Shown here in pieces: positions 22,752 to 33,766 of a stretch of DNA of 64,000 nucleotides (its first letter is position 1; each line of letters starts with the position of its first letter). Position numbers and translations under genes: made by a program. Origin of the DNA: Isoetes taiwanensis. Its lineage: Eukaryota > Streptophyta > Lycopodiopsida > Isoetales > Isoetaceae. The notes beneath the pieces were generated by a model that was given only the letters and a program-made list of their open reading frames with translations, ran no database searches and had not been told where the DNA came from. The DNA lies in NCBI GenBank assembly GCA_021234155.1, contig JAJEKV010000002.1:34698128-34762127 (forward strand). Reading direction: 5' to 3'.

Positions 22752-22755
22752 AGAT
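22752..22755. repeat. 4-bp target duplication AGAT (right)
   Basis: Second copy of the duplicated target, followed by ctcctttgc, the integrase codons AKEI on the minus strand. Confidence 0.88.
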
Positions 22756-25700
22756 CTCCTTTGCAAATAGCAGAGCGGTATCGAAGGCTGTATCGGTGGT
22801 ACGACATGGCAAGAAATGAGCCATTTTCGACAATTTGTCGACCACTACCATCAACGCATCATATCCACGGAGAGTACGTGGAAGGCCCACAATGAAATCC
22901 ATGGTTATCACTTCCCACTTAGCATTGGGCACATCCAGAGGTTGCAACTCTCCCGGAATCCTTAGTTGCTCAGCCTTGGTTTGTTGACACACTTGACACT
23001 GCTTAATGTACCTGGCAATGTCCTTCTTCATCGAAGGCCAAAAATAACTGGAGCAGGTCTTAAAGTAGGTCTTCATAAAACCTGCATGTCCAGCTATAGG
23101 GCTGTTGTGCGTGTCATGGAGAATTAGCTTACGTACTCCTGAAGTCTCAGGTACACACAACTTATCCTTGTAATACAACAAGTTGCCCTCTTTCTTATAG
23201 GAACAGCAAGCTTCACGTTCTTTATCTGTGCGTGCCTCCTTAGCCAGACTATCCCAAACATCACGGAACTGGGGATCTGTGGCCAAAGTCTGTTCTATCT
23301 GTTTTCCAAACTCACTAGTGAGTGTGGAAATTGCATGACAATGGGTTTGGGTTACCAAGGGATGGCATGACAACGCATCCGCAACCACATTGTGCTTCCC
23401 AGGCTTATACGTGATCTCAAAATCATATTCCTCCAGAAATTCCATCCATCTTCGCTGACGGAGGTTGAGATTCGGCTTGGTGGATAGGTAACGGAGACTC
23501 TGATGATCCGTATCAAGTTGAAATCTTCTACCAAGAAGGTAGTGTCTCCATATACGCAGAGCGCGGACAACGGCCAACAACTCCTGATCATGGGTAGGGT
23601 ATCGCTGTTCAGTCTCTTTCTTTGAATCATATGCAATAACCCTCCCCTCCTGCATTAGGACTCCGCCGGTAGCAATCTTACTGGCATCCGTTGCTATTAG
23701 TTTATCCTTTTCAGGATCGGGCAATGTGAGGACTGGTGCTGATGTTAAAGCATCCTAAGCTTCTGGAAACTTCCCTGGACCTTTGCTTTCCAATGCTCAA
23801 TCCAATCCTTCACTTTCTCATGCTTTGTAAGATCAGTAAGCGGTGCTGCAATCTTTGCAAAATCCCTAACGAATTTCCGGTAATATCCTGCCAATCGTAA
23901 GAAACTTCGGACCTCTGAGACATTACCTGGAATGGGCCAATCCTTTACTGCCTCTATCTTTGCTGGATCTGTAGCAATTCCCTCTGCTGAAATGACGTGT
24001 CCCAAATAATCCACCTTGGGAGTGGCAAACTTGCACTTAGAGAACTTGGCAAAGAGCTGGTGACGTCTTAGCTTTTGTAGGGCCAACCGAAGATGTTTCT
24101 CATGCTCCTCCAGAGTCTTACTATAGATGAGAATGTCGTCAAAGAAAATAACGACAAAATCATCCAAGTATTGTCGGAAGACATCATTCATCAATCGCAT
24201 AAAGGTTGCGGGGGCATTAGTTAACCCAAAAGGCATAACGGTAAATTCATAATGCCCATATCTAGTGCGAAAGGCAGATTTATGAATGTACTCCTCTTTA
24301 GTTCTTATCTGATGATATCCGGAGCGTAAGTCAATCTTTGAGAAGTATCTGGCCCCTTGCAACTGATCCATAAGGTCGTCTGCTCTGGGCAAAGCATAGC
24401 GGTTCTTGATGGTATGCTTATTGAGCTGGCGATAGTCAATACACATTCTCAAGGAGCCATCCTTCTTCTTAACAAAAAGGATAGGAGCGCCAAAAGGCGA
24501 AACACTCGGCCGAATGAAGCCTAGGTTTAATAGCTCCTGAAGTTGCTTCTTAAGCTCTGCCAATTCAGGGGGACTCATACGGTACGGGGCCTTACTGGTA
24601 GGCTTAGTACCTGGTTCCAAAGTGATCTCACATTCTACCCCTCTGAATGGAAAAAGTTTCTGGATCTCGTCTGGAAAGAGATCACTAAATTCCCTAAGAA
24701 GATTAGCAATGCTTTCTGGCAATGCATCAACTACTTGCTTCTGTTTAGCATCTGACTCAAGGGATGCAAGTCTGATGACGCAAAGTAGTTTATCCTTGCG
24801 TATAGCTTTACTTAACTGCCTGATGGACATAGAGTGCATAATGGGGTTCAATGGATCACCTTTTATGGTTACGCGGGTTCCGTTGGCTGCGTTAAAGGTA
24901 ACTTCCCGCTTTTCACAGTCGATATTGGCTTTTGCAGATGCCAAGAATTCCATACCAACAATCAGATCATATTTGCCAATATCCATTAACTCAGCGCCCA
25001 ATGCAACTGGCGCACCTGGCAGCTGCATTTTAAGGTTAATGCGACGGCCATGAGTATGTCTGATTTTTCCACTGGCTAAAGTGACAGGTTTCGGTCGGGA
25101 CCTCAAAGTCTCAAGCTGCAATACCTGGGCCATTCTAGGAGAAGCAAAATTATGTGTACTTCCCGTATCCATAAGAATTATGAAACGTTTACTGTCTACT
25201 TGACCTATGGTGGAAATAACAGCAGGCTGACTTTCAGCATTGCCGGTTTCTATGGCTGCAAGGATATGAGACGCACCGTGAATATACTCGGGAGCCTCCT
25301 CCTCGACAGGTAGTGTAGATTCGAGATCGTCCCAATCGAGGTCGGCCATGGCCAGCTGGGCAGTCTGTGTGACATAAGGGCAATTCTGCATGAAGTGCCC
25401 GGGCCGCATACACCTGTAACATGCTTTGTCTCTGCGTAGCTGTTCTCGGACCTCTTTGGGAATAGACTGTAAGAGGTTCCGAACTTCCTTACTGACATTG
25501 TTCGGTTTGTCGGGCATGTTGAAGGTGACTTTCTTTTCCTGGCGGCCGTTAGAGTTCTGCTGAGAGGGCCTCGGACTCGGTGAATGGCCCTTATAAGGTG
25601 TGTACGGGCGTGGCTGGCTGCGAGTAAGTGGCGGGGCGCTGGTACTGGTTTCGTGGTGCGTCCTCTTCAAGGCTCAATGCCTTAGCCTCAGCCTCAGCCT

Positions 25701-26563
25701 CAGCAACTGATTTTGGGTCTATGGCCTTAACCATTCGTTTAATTGTTGGGGCCAACCCTTCAATATAGCCCTCCACCGCCCTCTTTTCATTCATTCCTGG
25801 CACATACAAGCTCAAGCGCGTGAATTCATCAGTGTAGGCCTGAACTGACATACCCTTCTGCTCTAACCTGTAGAAAGTCTGAATCTGTTAGCATTTGTGT
25901 GCACGGGGCACATAATGCGACTTAAAAGCTTTGGCAAACTTTTTGAACTTGCACCTGCTTCTGTCCAGATGCTTGGCTCGAGCATAGCCCTTCCACCAAA
26001 TACGAGCAGCTCCGGTAAGGTTTGTGGTGGCAACCTTCCCCGTATCCTTTTCTGTCATGCCATAGGATTTTCCAAACTCCTTCATCTCATCCAACCAGGA
26101 CTCTGCATTCAGCTCGCCTCTAGATTTCCCATCAAGCTGGGCCAGTTTCCTATTTTTCCATATACTGGTTATGGCCGTGTCAACCGTCTTACGGTACTCC
26201 TCGTCCCGGCGCTTGGCATGGTCACTCGATGATACAGATGACTCCGAGGACACAGAAGTGGCTGATTGTGAGGATGTAACACTATCCGTAGAGGAACTCC
26301 GACGACGTTTGGAACGGTGCCTCCTTTGTGCGGGTACAGGGCCTGGTTCAGGTGCAGGTGGCTGCTGTGGTGGGGGATTTGGCGGTAATGGAGGTAACTC
26401 CGGCCCATCTTCCTGTACATGCTACGGTGGGTTGGCATTCACACATAAGTTTGCAGCTCAACTAACTGTCGCTTGATCAACAGGAGTTCCTGTTCAGGCG
26501 TTAATCTGCTAGCACCTGAGGGTGTCTGCCACGAGGCGTTACGTGCACCGTCTATATTGATCA
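22756..26563 (-). pseudogene. Gypsy gag-pol: nucleocapsid, protease, RT, RNase H, integrase N-half
   Basis: Gag starts near 26563 (MINIDGARNASWQTPSGASR) and is broken by a stop and frame change near 26420. A proline-rich then Ser-rich region follows, then capsid-like sequence (LTGAARIWWKGY; QAYTDEFTRLS) with an in-frame TAA at 25888-25890. After a shift near 25640, one 641-codon frame holds a standard zinc knuckle [14 protein letters not shown] and the aspartic protease motif [10 protein letters not shown]. It also holds reverse transcriptase ([12 protein letters not shown]; active site [12 protein letters not shown], with Phe where Ile or Val is usual). Another shift at about 23745 leads to RNase H (LIATDASKIATGGVL; DTDHQSLRYL). 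The integrase HHCC domain is HAGFMKTYFKTCSSYFWP then CQVCQQTK, and the first catalytic Asp lies in ITMDFIVGLPRT. The frame ends at the DNA transposon. Confidence 0.92.
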
Positions 26564-26906
26564 TAAGAAGGTATAAAGAGAGTTATTGGGATACCACGGA
26601 TCACAAAGAAGATTAGTTTAAGTAGTGCTAGAAAATAATAATAAAGACCGTAGAAGATAAGAAAAGATCTTTATTATTAAGTGAAAGTAACAGTTACATC
26701 AGAGTTATATTCTTAGCAAAACTTAGGGTCATAATGTACAAAAAGTAGTGATTACAAACATATTTTAGCCATAAGGCTGTACATTCAACAACTTTTAGTG
26801 AATACATACTTAGCCATGAAGGAAAAACTGAAGAGATTAAGACTAGGGCTGCGCAAAAGGGTAGAGGATGGAATAGCGGACGCTTTCCCGTACGGCTCTT
26901 ACTACC
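26564..26906 (-). other. Gypsy internal spacer upstream of gag
   Basis: AT-rich and free of long frames on the element strand. It separates gag from the extra ORFs. Nothing else recognised. Confidence 0.5.
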
Positions 26907-27371
26907 TTATAGCGAGCCCTTGCCTGGATTAGCTCTTACTACCTTATAGCGAGCCCATGCCTGGTAGTCCATGGTGGGATTAATGATGAGGAGGTTAAAA
27001 AGATCTCGTAGCGCAAAGAAAATCTGCCATAAGTGCTCATTAGCGTCGGCATAAGCTTCATGCCTTGTCATCTCCCAGTAATCCCAAGTTCGTCGAAGAG
27101 TTTGCTGCAAATGTTCGAAGGCACGTTCTCGGAGAATGTTGACCACTTCCAATTCTTTAGCTGGATCATAGGGCTCTCCTCCCACAACAAGTTCCCCTTC
27201 TTCGGAGTCATCTTCTCGATCTGGATACTCACCATAGCGTTGGTCGTAGTCTTGGTCGGGAGGTCCCGGATCATCCCTTCGTATGTCATTGGTGATTCGT
27301 TCCTCGATCTCTGCGAGATCATAGTCTGCAAGACGACAGGAATGAATATACAATATGGAACAGTTTCCCAT
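26907..27371 (-). CDS. Gypsy extra ORF e, acidic, unidentified
   Basis: A frame of up to 154 codons. Its first codons (MGNCSILYIHSCRL) may be intronic, since cttgcag lies directly before DYDLAEIEERITND. The body is strongly acidic (DREDDSEEGELVVGG), then amphipathic (AFEHLQQTLRRTWDYWEM; HLWQIFFALRDLFNLL). No family recognised. Same orientation as gag-pol and inside the LTR pair, so it belongs to the element. It could be a spliced terminal exon of the ORF upstream. Confidence 0.45.
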   Translation of the reverse strand: MGNCSILYIHSCRLADYDLAEIEERITNDIRRDDPGPPDQDYDQRYGEYPDREDDSEEGELVVGGEPYDPAKELEVVNILRERAFEHLQQTLRRTWDYWEMTRHEAYADANEHLWQIFFALRDLFNLLIINPTMDYQAWARYKVVRANPGKGSL

Positions 27372-27548
27372 ACTCTAAACTCTAATAGATACAAGGAAGT
27401 ATCGTGGGGGAAAAACAATTTAATTGTATTCAACAATACAATAATCATAATTAAGAAAATGGCACATATATTGTAGTATGGATAAGGAAAAAAAATTGCC
27501 AAACCAAAATTTACAACTATACGCAGTACAAGATGCGTAATAAAATGT

Positions 27549-28952
27549 CTAAGAACTAGGGTTCTTCTCTTCTTCCATAGGCTGAGGAGGTGGTGGCGGC
27601 GGTCGATGACGTAACAAAGTCACCCCTGGGTCCACTGTGGCAGCTGCAATGGAGGCAACCTCTGGCGGGTAGGCGGCAGCCAATGGGGCCGCCGTAAGGA
27701 GCTTCATACTCATCCATGGTGCAATATCCTGCCCCAATGCAGTGAGGGCAAGATCCCGTCGAACGAGTACGTAAGTAAGCGTACGATAGGGAAGCTTCTT
27801 GTGCCCTGCCAATGTGGAAAGAGCACGGAGGGTCCACCATGAAGCCTCGGCCTCTGGCCCTAAGTCCCGGGCTACAAAAAGGACTTGCCCCTGCCGAAAC
27901 GCTGATAGGAAGAAGCGGGTGAGGTGATTCCCCAACACCTTCCCTTGTGGGGTCTCCGACGCGGCAACCTCTTTATCTAAGTCCATAGGGACTTCTTCTT
28001 CCTTGAATTCCTCCTGCTCTTCCTTCAAATGAGCAGGATTATGGTATAGATCCTCTTCCTCCTCATCCGAACCGGAGGGAACTTCGACCATATTAATATT
28101 TGGGACATGAGCCCCATAGCTGTAAAGGCATCCGGTGAAGGCTGGGATGGTGGATCCTGTAACACCAGTTCCCGAAGCCGTAACAAGGTTTCGGCCGGCT
28201 CTATAGTCTCCTGATGAAATTGGAGTAGCTGTTGTACCTCCTGGGGAAGGTCAATAGGAGTAAAGTCGATGAAATCATCCATGCAGTACTCTGCTAACTC
28301 ATAGAGTACATGGTCCTTGCGTCGGCGCTTAAACCCGGCCACCATGTGATAAGTCCAGATGATATCATCCAAGAGAAGATACTCTTGCCCTTGGTGATAC
28401 ACAACTGGAATTAGGGCGTCTAGCCCGGACAAGCGTGCAGCTTGTTCCCGACGTGGTGGCATCTCCTCTGCCAACTGCTTCCACCGGACGAAGTCACCCA
28501 TGCCTATGTGCTCATCCTCTTCGTCCTCGGAAGACTCGGGAAGTTTGCCTTTCTCTGCCGGCAATGTCTCATCCTCAACATACTGATCCATGAGGATGGC
28601 TAGGGCAAAGGCAACTTCAAGATATTGTCGCCCCTGGTGCTGAACAACTGGCAGCTGCTTACCCCATCTAAGCTTGCCCTTCAGCACATCATATGCGTGG
28701 GTGTCACCCCCTAGCATATCTCGGACTACATCCCGTTCTAGATACAACTGGGGAGGTTCGCCAAAAGGAGTACACAGAGGGAGCATCTCCTTTGTGTAAA
28801 ACTGTAGGAATCCGGCATAGTCTGGGTGCCGCTGCATATTAGAGATGAGGTCAAGGCGCTGGCATAGAAAGGGCTGTAAAAGGTCAAAGGGCACCTGTGG
28901 ATCCCAATGCTCTCCATCCTGGTACCATGCAAGTAGATTGATGGCGGCCATG
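27549..28952 (-). pseudogene. Gypsy extra ORF c/d, two frames, unidentified
   Basis: The first part starts at MAAINLLAWYQDGEHWDPQV (28952) and stays open to 28025. It has an acidic patch ESSEDEEDEH and an internal duplication: LPVVQHQGRQYLEVAFALAI and, later, IPVVYHQGQEYLLLDDIIWT. Near 28090 good coding sequence moves to another frame (MVEVPSGSDEEEEDLYHNPA) and continues to 27549, ending in a proline run and MEEEKNPSS. The overlap of 28025-28091 in two frames suggests one protein of about 470 residues with an indel or a programmed frameshift. No known gag, envelope or enzyme motif is seen. The repeated PVV-x-HQG-x2-YL motif implies an ancient internal duplication. Confidence 0.5.
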
Positions 28953-29137
28953 GGCGCTGGAAGAGAGGAGGGAGGAAGATAAACAGATATGGACAATTGA
29001 AAATGAAACCCTAGAGATCCTTTTAACACCTTTTATTTATGCTGACGTCAGCATTTTCGTACATAACACAGGGACAGAATGTAGATTTTTATTTAATATA
29101 ACAAAAATAGTTACAATGCAGACATTCTCAAAACCCA

Positions 29138-30403
29138 CTAAGGACGCTCTCCCCGAATCCTGCGGGTCAGGGCCAAATCCTTTGGCATTATAGTGACTCT
29201 CTTTGCGTGGATAGCGCAAAGATTTGCATCACCAAAAAGTGCCACTAAGTAGGCTTCTGCAGCCCCCTGAAGTGCTAGGATAGCAAAAGTCTGGAAGCGG
29301 AGGTCGGTTTTGAACTCTTGGGCTATCTCCCGAACTAACCTTTGAAAAGGCAGCTTTCGTATCAGAAGTTGCGTGGTCTTCTGGAACTTACGGATCTCCC
29401 GTAAGGCCACGGTACCAGGTCTGTACCGGTGGGGCTTCCTCGGTGGAGCAGGGTTGGGAGTCAGGCCCCTTTGTCGTGGTATCGTCTTGGCCCCAACAAC
29501 AGGACGGGGCCGGGAGGCATCCACCCGCTCCTGCCTCCGGCTGGAACTCGCGTTCTTCCCAAAAGCTCCGACAACCTTCAACTTCTCCTTGTACTGGTTG
29601 CTGGACTTTCGGGCTACGGCTTTTCTCCAGTGTTTAATGGGCGTCCTGTCCGTCTGGTTTGGCCCCTGCTCAGTCCCTGGTCCCCCATTACCCTGCTAGT
29701 CCTGCTGTTCTTGTCGGGCCTTCTCCTCTTTTTCCCTTTGGATTCTTTCCTGATCCTTCCGGAACTCTCTAGCTCTTTGGAGGTCGGCTTCAACCTCCAC
29801 GTACCGTCGTTCTACAATGCGGCGAAGGAGTTCCGCATGGTATCGATTGGGTCGCTGGCTCATATCAATCTGGATCGTCGTCAAATAATCCAGACTGATG
29901 TCAGGAATCTCTCCCCACATGAAGCTCTGGGAAGCTTCATGCCACTCATATGGGGAAAGCTCGATTGCCCTGCCATCAATGACGGCGACTCCATCTCCTA
30001 GATACCTATACTCTCGACCTCGAGCCGCCGTATCGGCTCGTTCCACCTCCCTGCGGTCATCCTCCCTGGCCAAGTTCCGGATACGGTCGGCCTCTGTTCT
30101 TATGTCCTCCTCCTCAGTGTGTCCCTCACATTCAAGAGGGTAAAATTTTATCAACACCATAACCAAGTCAGGTTGCTCGACTATGATATAAGGAAGCTGT
30201 CGGAGATTCAACCTAACCAAAAACGGCTCCGAGTAATGATATATTGGATAGGGTATCCTAGCGTCGTTAGCAAATCTGTTTACCAACTCACCCAGAAGTA
30301 TATCAATCAAGGCAGGGTCAGTAGCCATGTGCTGTGTGATTAAGGCATAAATTTGGGCTATGGTGAGGGTAGCGGGGTCCACGGTACTCTTGGTGGTGGC
30401 CAT
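29138..30403 (-). CDS. Retroelement ORF with C-terminal histone H3 fold, one in-frame TAG
   Basis: Two open segments lie in the same frame. 30403-29696 encodes 235 residues (start [20 protein letters not shown]) with no known domain and a Glu/Arg/Gln-rich helical end ([13 protein letters not shown]). After a single TAG (29696-29698) the frame stays open for 185 codons to 29138. Its first part is a basic, Pro-rich tail ([25 protein letters not shown]) that lacks the canonical H3 start ARTKQTARKS. The last ~96 residues are an H3 histone fold: [70 protein letters not shown] estimate around 80% identity to plant H3 from memory of the consensus. Loop 1 has no inserted residue, unlike CENH3. It lies between PBS and gag, same strand, intronless. 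The TAG may be a nonsense mutation (CAG to TAG) or a readthrough codon. Confidence 0.75.
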
Positions 30404-31069
30404 AACTATGGCGCTGGGGTCTAAGGCGGTAGGCGGTGAAGCGCTTGCGGTTAGGAAGACAATAGGGGAGGCGCTAGGGGTAGAGAAGGCGGTAAAGAAA
30501 AACCAAGGTGGGAGAGCAAGGTCGGGTCCGGTAGCTATGGCGGCCGTCAGACCTAACGGGCGGAGGTGCTGTAAAACAAGGAGGGAGCAAAAAGTTAACG
30601 GCCGCCTAACCTTTAAATTTTAAAAGTTTTCTTGTTATTTTTTTTATATAAAAAAATAATTATACGGCGGAAATACGCGCGAATCTACGGTCGGGCGCCG
30701 ACAGCATTATACGCGCTCCTACCGCGACTGTAAGTCGATAAAAAAACAAGCGGCGCCCGAGTTGACTTTCGGGGCCCCTCCTTGACCCTTTTCCGCCTGC
30801 TGATGACCCTCCTAGGGTATTTGGATATGCACGATCCATTGGAACCACTTTCGCCTTCATCTGAACTACCTACAAAAAGTTATAGCCCCTCCAAACTTGG
30901 GTCCTCCAGTGGCCCTAAACCTCTTAAAACTTACAATCTACTACATCAACCTAGCACAAAACCAAACATCAAAGAGCTAAACAATCACACTAGCTTAAAC
31001 TCCCACCTAACTACCGAACTAACGAGTTAGGGTTTGGTCAGTGCTATGATTTCGAGCAACCGAAATCAC
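30404..31069 (-). other. Gypsy 5' leader
   Basis: Sequence between the PBS and the first extra ORF. It includes a GC-rich stretch near 30440-30600 and an AT-rich run at 30628-30662. No open frame on the element strand deserves a call. Confidence 0.5.
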
Positions 31070-31082
31070 GGCTCTGATACCA
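31070..31082 (-). promoter_or_regulatory. Primer-binding site for initiator-Met tRNA
   Basis: On the minus strand TGGTATCAGAGCC follows the LTR end (GCGTCACA) after one base. This is the usual plant retrotransposon PBS complementary to the 3' end of tRNA-iMet. Confidence 0.92.
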
Positions 31083-31083
31083 C

Positions 31084-32687
31084 TGTGACGCTCCCAGAAC
31101 ATATAGACGCTCGGCCGTATACATACAGGGACTTTCCCCTCCCATGACAACCATCTCACCATGAGCAGGGCCCTCCGTCTAACTCGGGCCATCTAGGGAG
31201 AGATGCTCGAGTGAAGGACACAGAGGGGTCATTCGGCCCACGCCTTCAATGGGACTCCTATGTCGCGGAAGCGTGAATACAAAGTTAGCATACAGCATAA
31301 TCATATCATAAATACCACCACGAAGGGCGGCACATCCATCCAACTGATAACATCAAATAAGATGCATCTAATACTAGGGAAAACACCCAAACCCCTGGTT
31401 CTACCCCGGGCTCAGACTCCAGTGAGGATCGACTGACGGCTAGGTCTCAAGAGATCAGCAGACCGAATCTTGGCGTGGCGTTGGCTGGCATAGAACATCG
31501 GCTAGGGTTGTCCACTCCATCCGCCCCTCCTGTGCACACTTTGCAGATGAGTCGAATCATTCTATGGCATCACTATAGCCTTCCGGAGACGCAGACTCAA
31601 GGCATCACCCTTCGAGCCTACTCCAAGGTTCATGACGCCCCGGTCCGATGAGGCAGGTCAGGAAGGTGTCCCCTTCCAGGATCACAGTGGTTCCATGGGT
31701 GAGCTAGAGAATACGTGCCGCATCAACGACCCCCGCATCCATACCCGACTTACTCACCCTAAATCTACTCAAAGTACAGGGTGCCCCATACGGGTCACAC
31801 CTCTGCACCCAGGGAGTGTCAGACCCATACCCGGCCCTCTATGTGACCGGCTATCAGGCCTAGCCCACTGTAGGGGTCCCAGGAGCCTTGTATGTTCGTG
31901 CAAGACCCCACCCCCACTTCACCACTGCGTCCCTTCTCTGGTGCTAAGCAATTCCATAGCATCCACGACTCGGTGGTCTCTTGTGCACAGGCCACTATAT
32001 TGGGAATTAAAGGAGCTACTAGGAGCATACTAAAGCATATGGCACAGAGGTCTCTACCCCCCCTCTAATCCCTGCTTTATGAAGGTTTAACAGAGCTACT
32101 TTCACCTACACATCCATCCATCCATCGTAAACATAATCCATAATTGAAATGTAATCTTAAATATCAAAGAAGGGTTAATCCTAAGTAAGAACAACCAGAG
32201 AAGACTCGAAGAACTTAACTGAAGCGCTAGCCTTAGAGATATCAACTAGATTATCTACTAACCCGAGTTCCAGCTTGATCCGTTGTCATGAGGCGCCTCC
32301 ATCTCTCGAATCACGGGTGTTCAAAGAACAAGTGGGATGATCGACCACGCCTCCGGTACTTGGGTGCTCAGCTGCTCCTTCTCCTGGGTCGATTATGGAT
32401 GGGATGGGGGTAGTGATCCACCTTGATGGCCCAAATTAGCATTCCCATGCTGGCCAATCGAGTTTGGCCAGGTGGCGCCTTCCCAAGTAATTAATTAACT
32501 TAATTAAACCACTTAGATATTAATTCCTTAATTGTAGGTTATTATCCTTAATAATTAAATTAGCATAGCTAATTTAATCCCTTTTTGGTTAACCCCCTAG
32601 GTTACAATACCCCTTGGTGGCGTACCTTTACGGGGTGACGTGTCAGTATATTTATATGTATACCGTATAACTACTTGGAACGTCACA
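31084..32687 (-). repeat. 5' LTR of gypsy element, 1604 bp
   Basis: Begins TGTGACGTTCC at 32687 and ends GGGAGCGTCACA at 31084 on the element strand. It has the canonical TG/CA ends with a short inverted repeat (TGTGACG/CGTCACA). The first 1.37 kb is shared with 12307-13650. The right flank is repeat family A. Confidence 0.92.
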
Positions 32688-33330
32688 AATTGCATAGGGC
32701 ATTTTGGATTTCTATGATCAGTCATGTACATGCTTACTTTCTTTTGTGGCCCATGAGAGCCTTACCTTTTCTCTAGCGTCATAAAGCACCTAAGGTTTGC
32801 AAAAATGTGATGTTCCCTTTTCTCCAAGGTAATCAACTTCTCTTTGTTTTGAGGTTCTTGGCATATTTACTTGCTCTTGAATTTGCAATAGCAGGTGGTC
32901 AATGGTTTTGTAATCATGGTTCAATCCCAGATAAACATCGATTGTAGAAGAAGCTATATTATATTGGCTCTATAGCTAATTCACGCTTTTATAGTGGGTT
33001 TAACTTCCATTTCCTTGAATTTATTGATGTCCCCTCGTTCTTATAATTCCTTCACAATTGTTTCGGCGTCGATTCAACATTGTATCGTCTCATCTTCGGA
33101 GTCACAGACTCCGCCACCAGCGCAGAAGAATCCCTGATTCTTTTAAGAATGCTCTCAAAGGATCAAATGCAATTCAAGAATGGATTACAGAGAACTCTCT
33201 TTGCCAAAAATGTGTTGTTGTCGTCCAAAGGGGCTTTCTTAAATACTCCACCAAATTGCCTGGTCCTTGGATCAATGGAAAGCCAAAGGGTCGAACCCTA
33301 AAATCAACCCTTGGCAGCTCTTGGATCGAT
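32688..33330 (+). repeat. Repeat family A (copy 3)
   Basis: Parallels 1515-1540 joined to 9876-10530, showing the site as it was before the LINE entered copy 1. A 129-codon frame at 33058-33447 resembles 10294-10599 but is not well conserved in frame. Confidence 0.65.
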
Positions 33331-33766
33331 TCCCTGCCTCCAGGGCAATTAGGGGAAGGAGAGGCGGTCATGGTCTTCGTGCTGCCCTCCTTGAACTTTT
33401 CTGATATGTTTTGGGCCCAATGGCATCATGCCATGTCACCTCTTTAAAAGTGGATTTTTAGTATAGCTAACTTTGTTAAATTAATAGACGATCATGCCCC
33501 CATGTCTATAGCATATCTACCCCTTCAAGCCCTTGGTCCCCAAGGATGGTGGAATTTTTTCAAAACTCGTTCCCTGGGTCACCTAGTGACTATGGTCTTG
33601 CCTAGTCCCTTCGAAAACACGTTCCCTGGGTCACCCAGTGACCATGGTTTCATAGCTTATTGTTTAGTGGATGTCCTACTTGCCATCCCCAATGCAAGTT
33701 CCTAATTTATCTTCATTCGTAGGTAACTAACCTCATATTGACTCGATGGCCTCCACAGGTTTTGAG
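33331..33766. other. Unassigned DNA with a short direct repeat
   Basis: No gene recognised. ttccctgggtcacc occurs twice (about 33571 and 33624), in a direct repeat some 25 bp long that includes agtgac(t/c)atgg. Confidence 0.4.

Larger units (their letters stand above)
12307..32687 (-). mobile_element. Ty3/gypsy chromovirus with extra ORFs, ~20 kb including nested transposon
   Basis: A minus-strand LTR retrotransposon. Reading from its 5' end (right side): LTR 31084-32687, PBS 31070-31082, leader, extra ORFs (30403-26907), gag (26563-25591) and pol with protease, RT, RNase H and integrase ending in a chromodomain (to 14139). The polypurine tract is at 13651-13665 and a truncated 3' LTR at 12307-13650. 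About 7.5 kb of its length is a DNA transposon inserted in the integrase. The two LTRs are nearly identical over their shared length apart from one short divergent patch and one small indel, which suggests a fairly recent insertion. Stops and frameshifts in gag-pol show that this copy is not autonomous now. Confidence 0.9.

Noticed and set aside
29138-29440. H3-like domain as a centromeric H3 (CENH3)
   Set aside because: Loop 1 has no extra residue or Trp, and helix 1 and helix 2 keep canonical H3 wording ([16 protein letters not shown]); only the tail is divergent.
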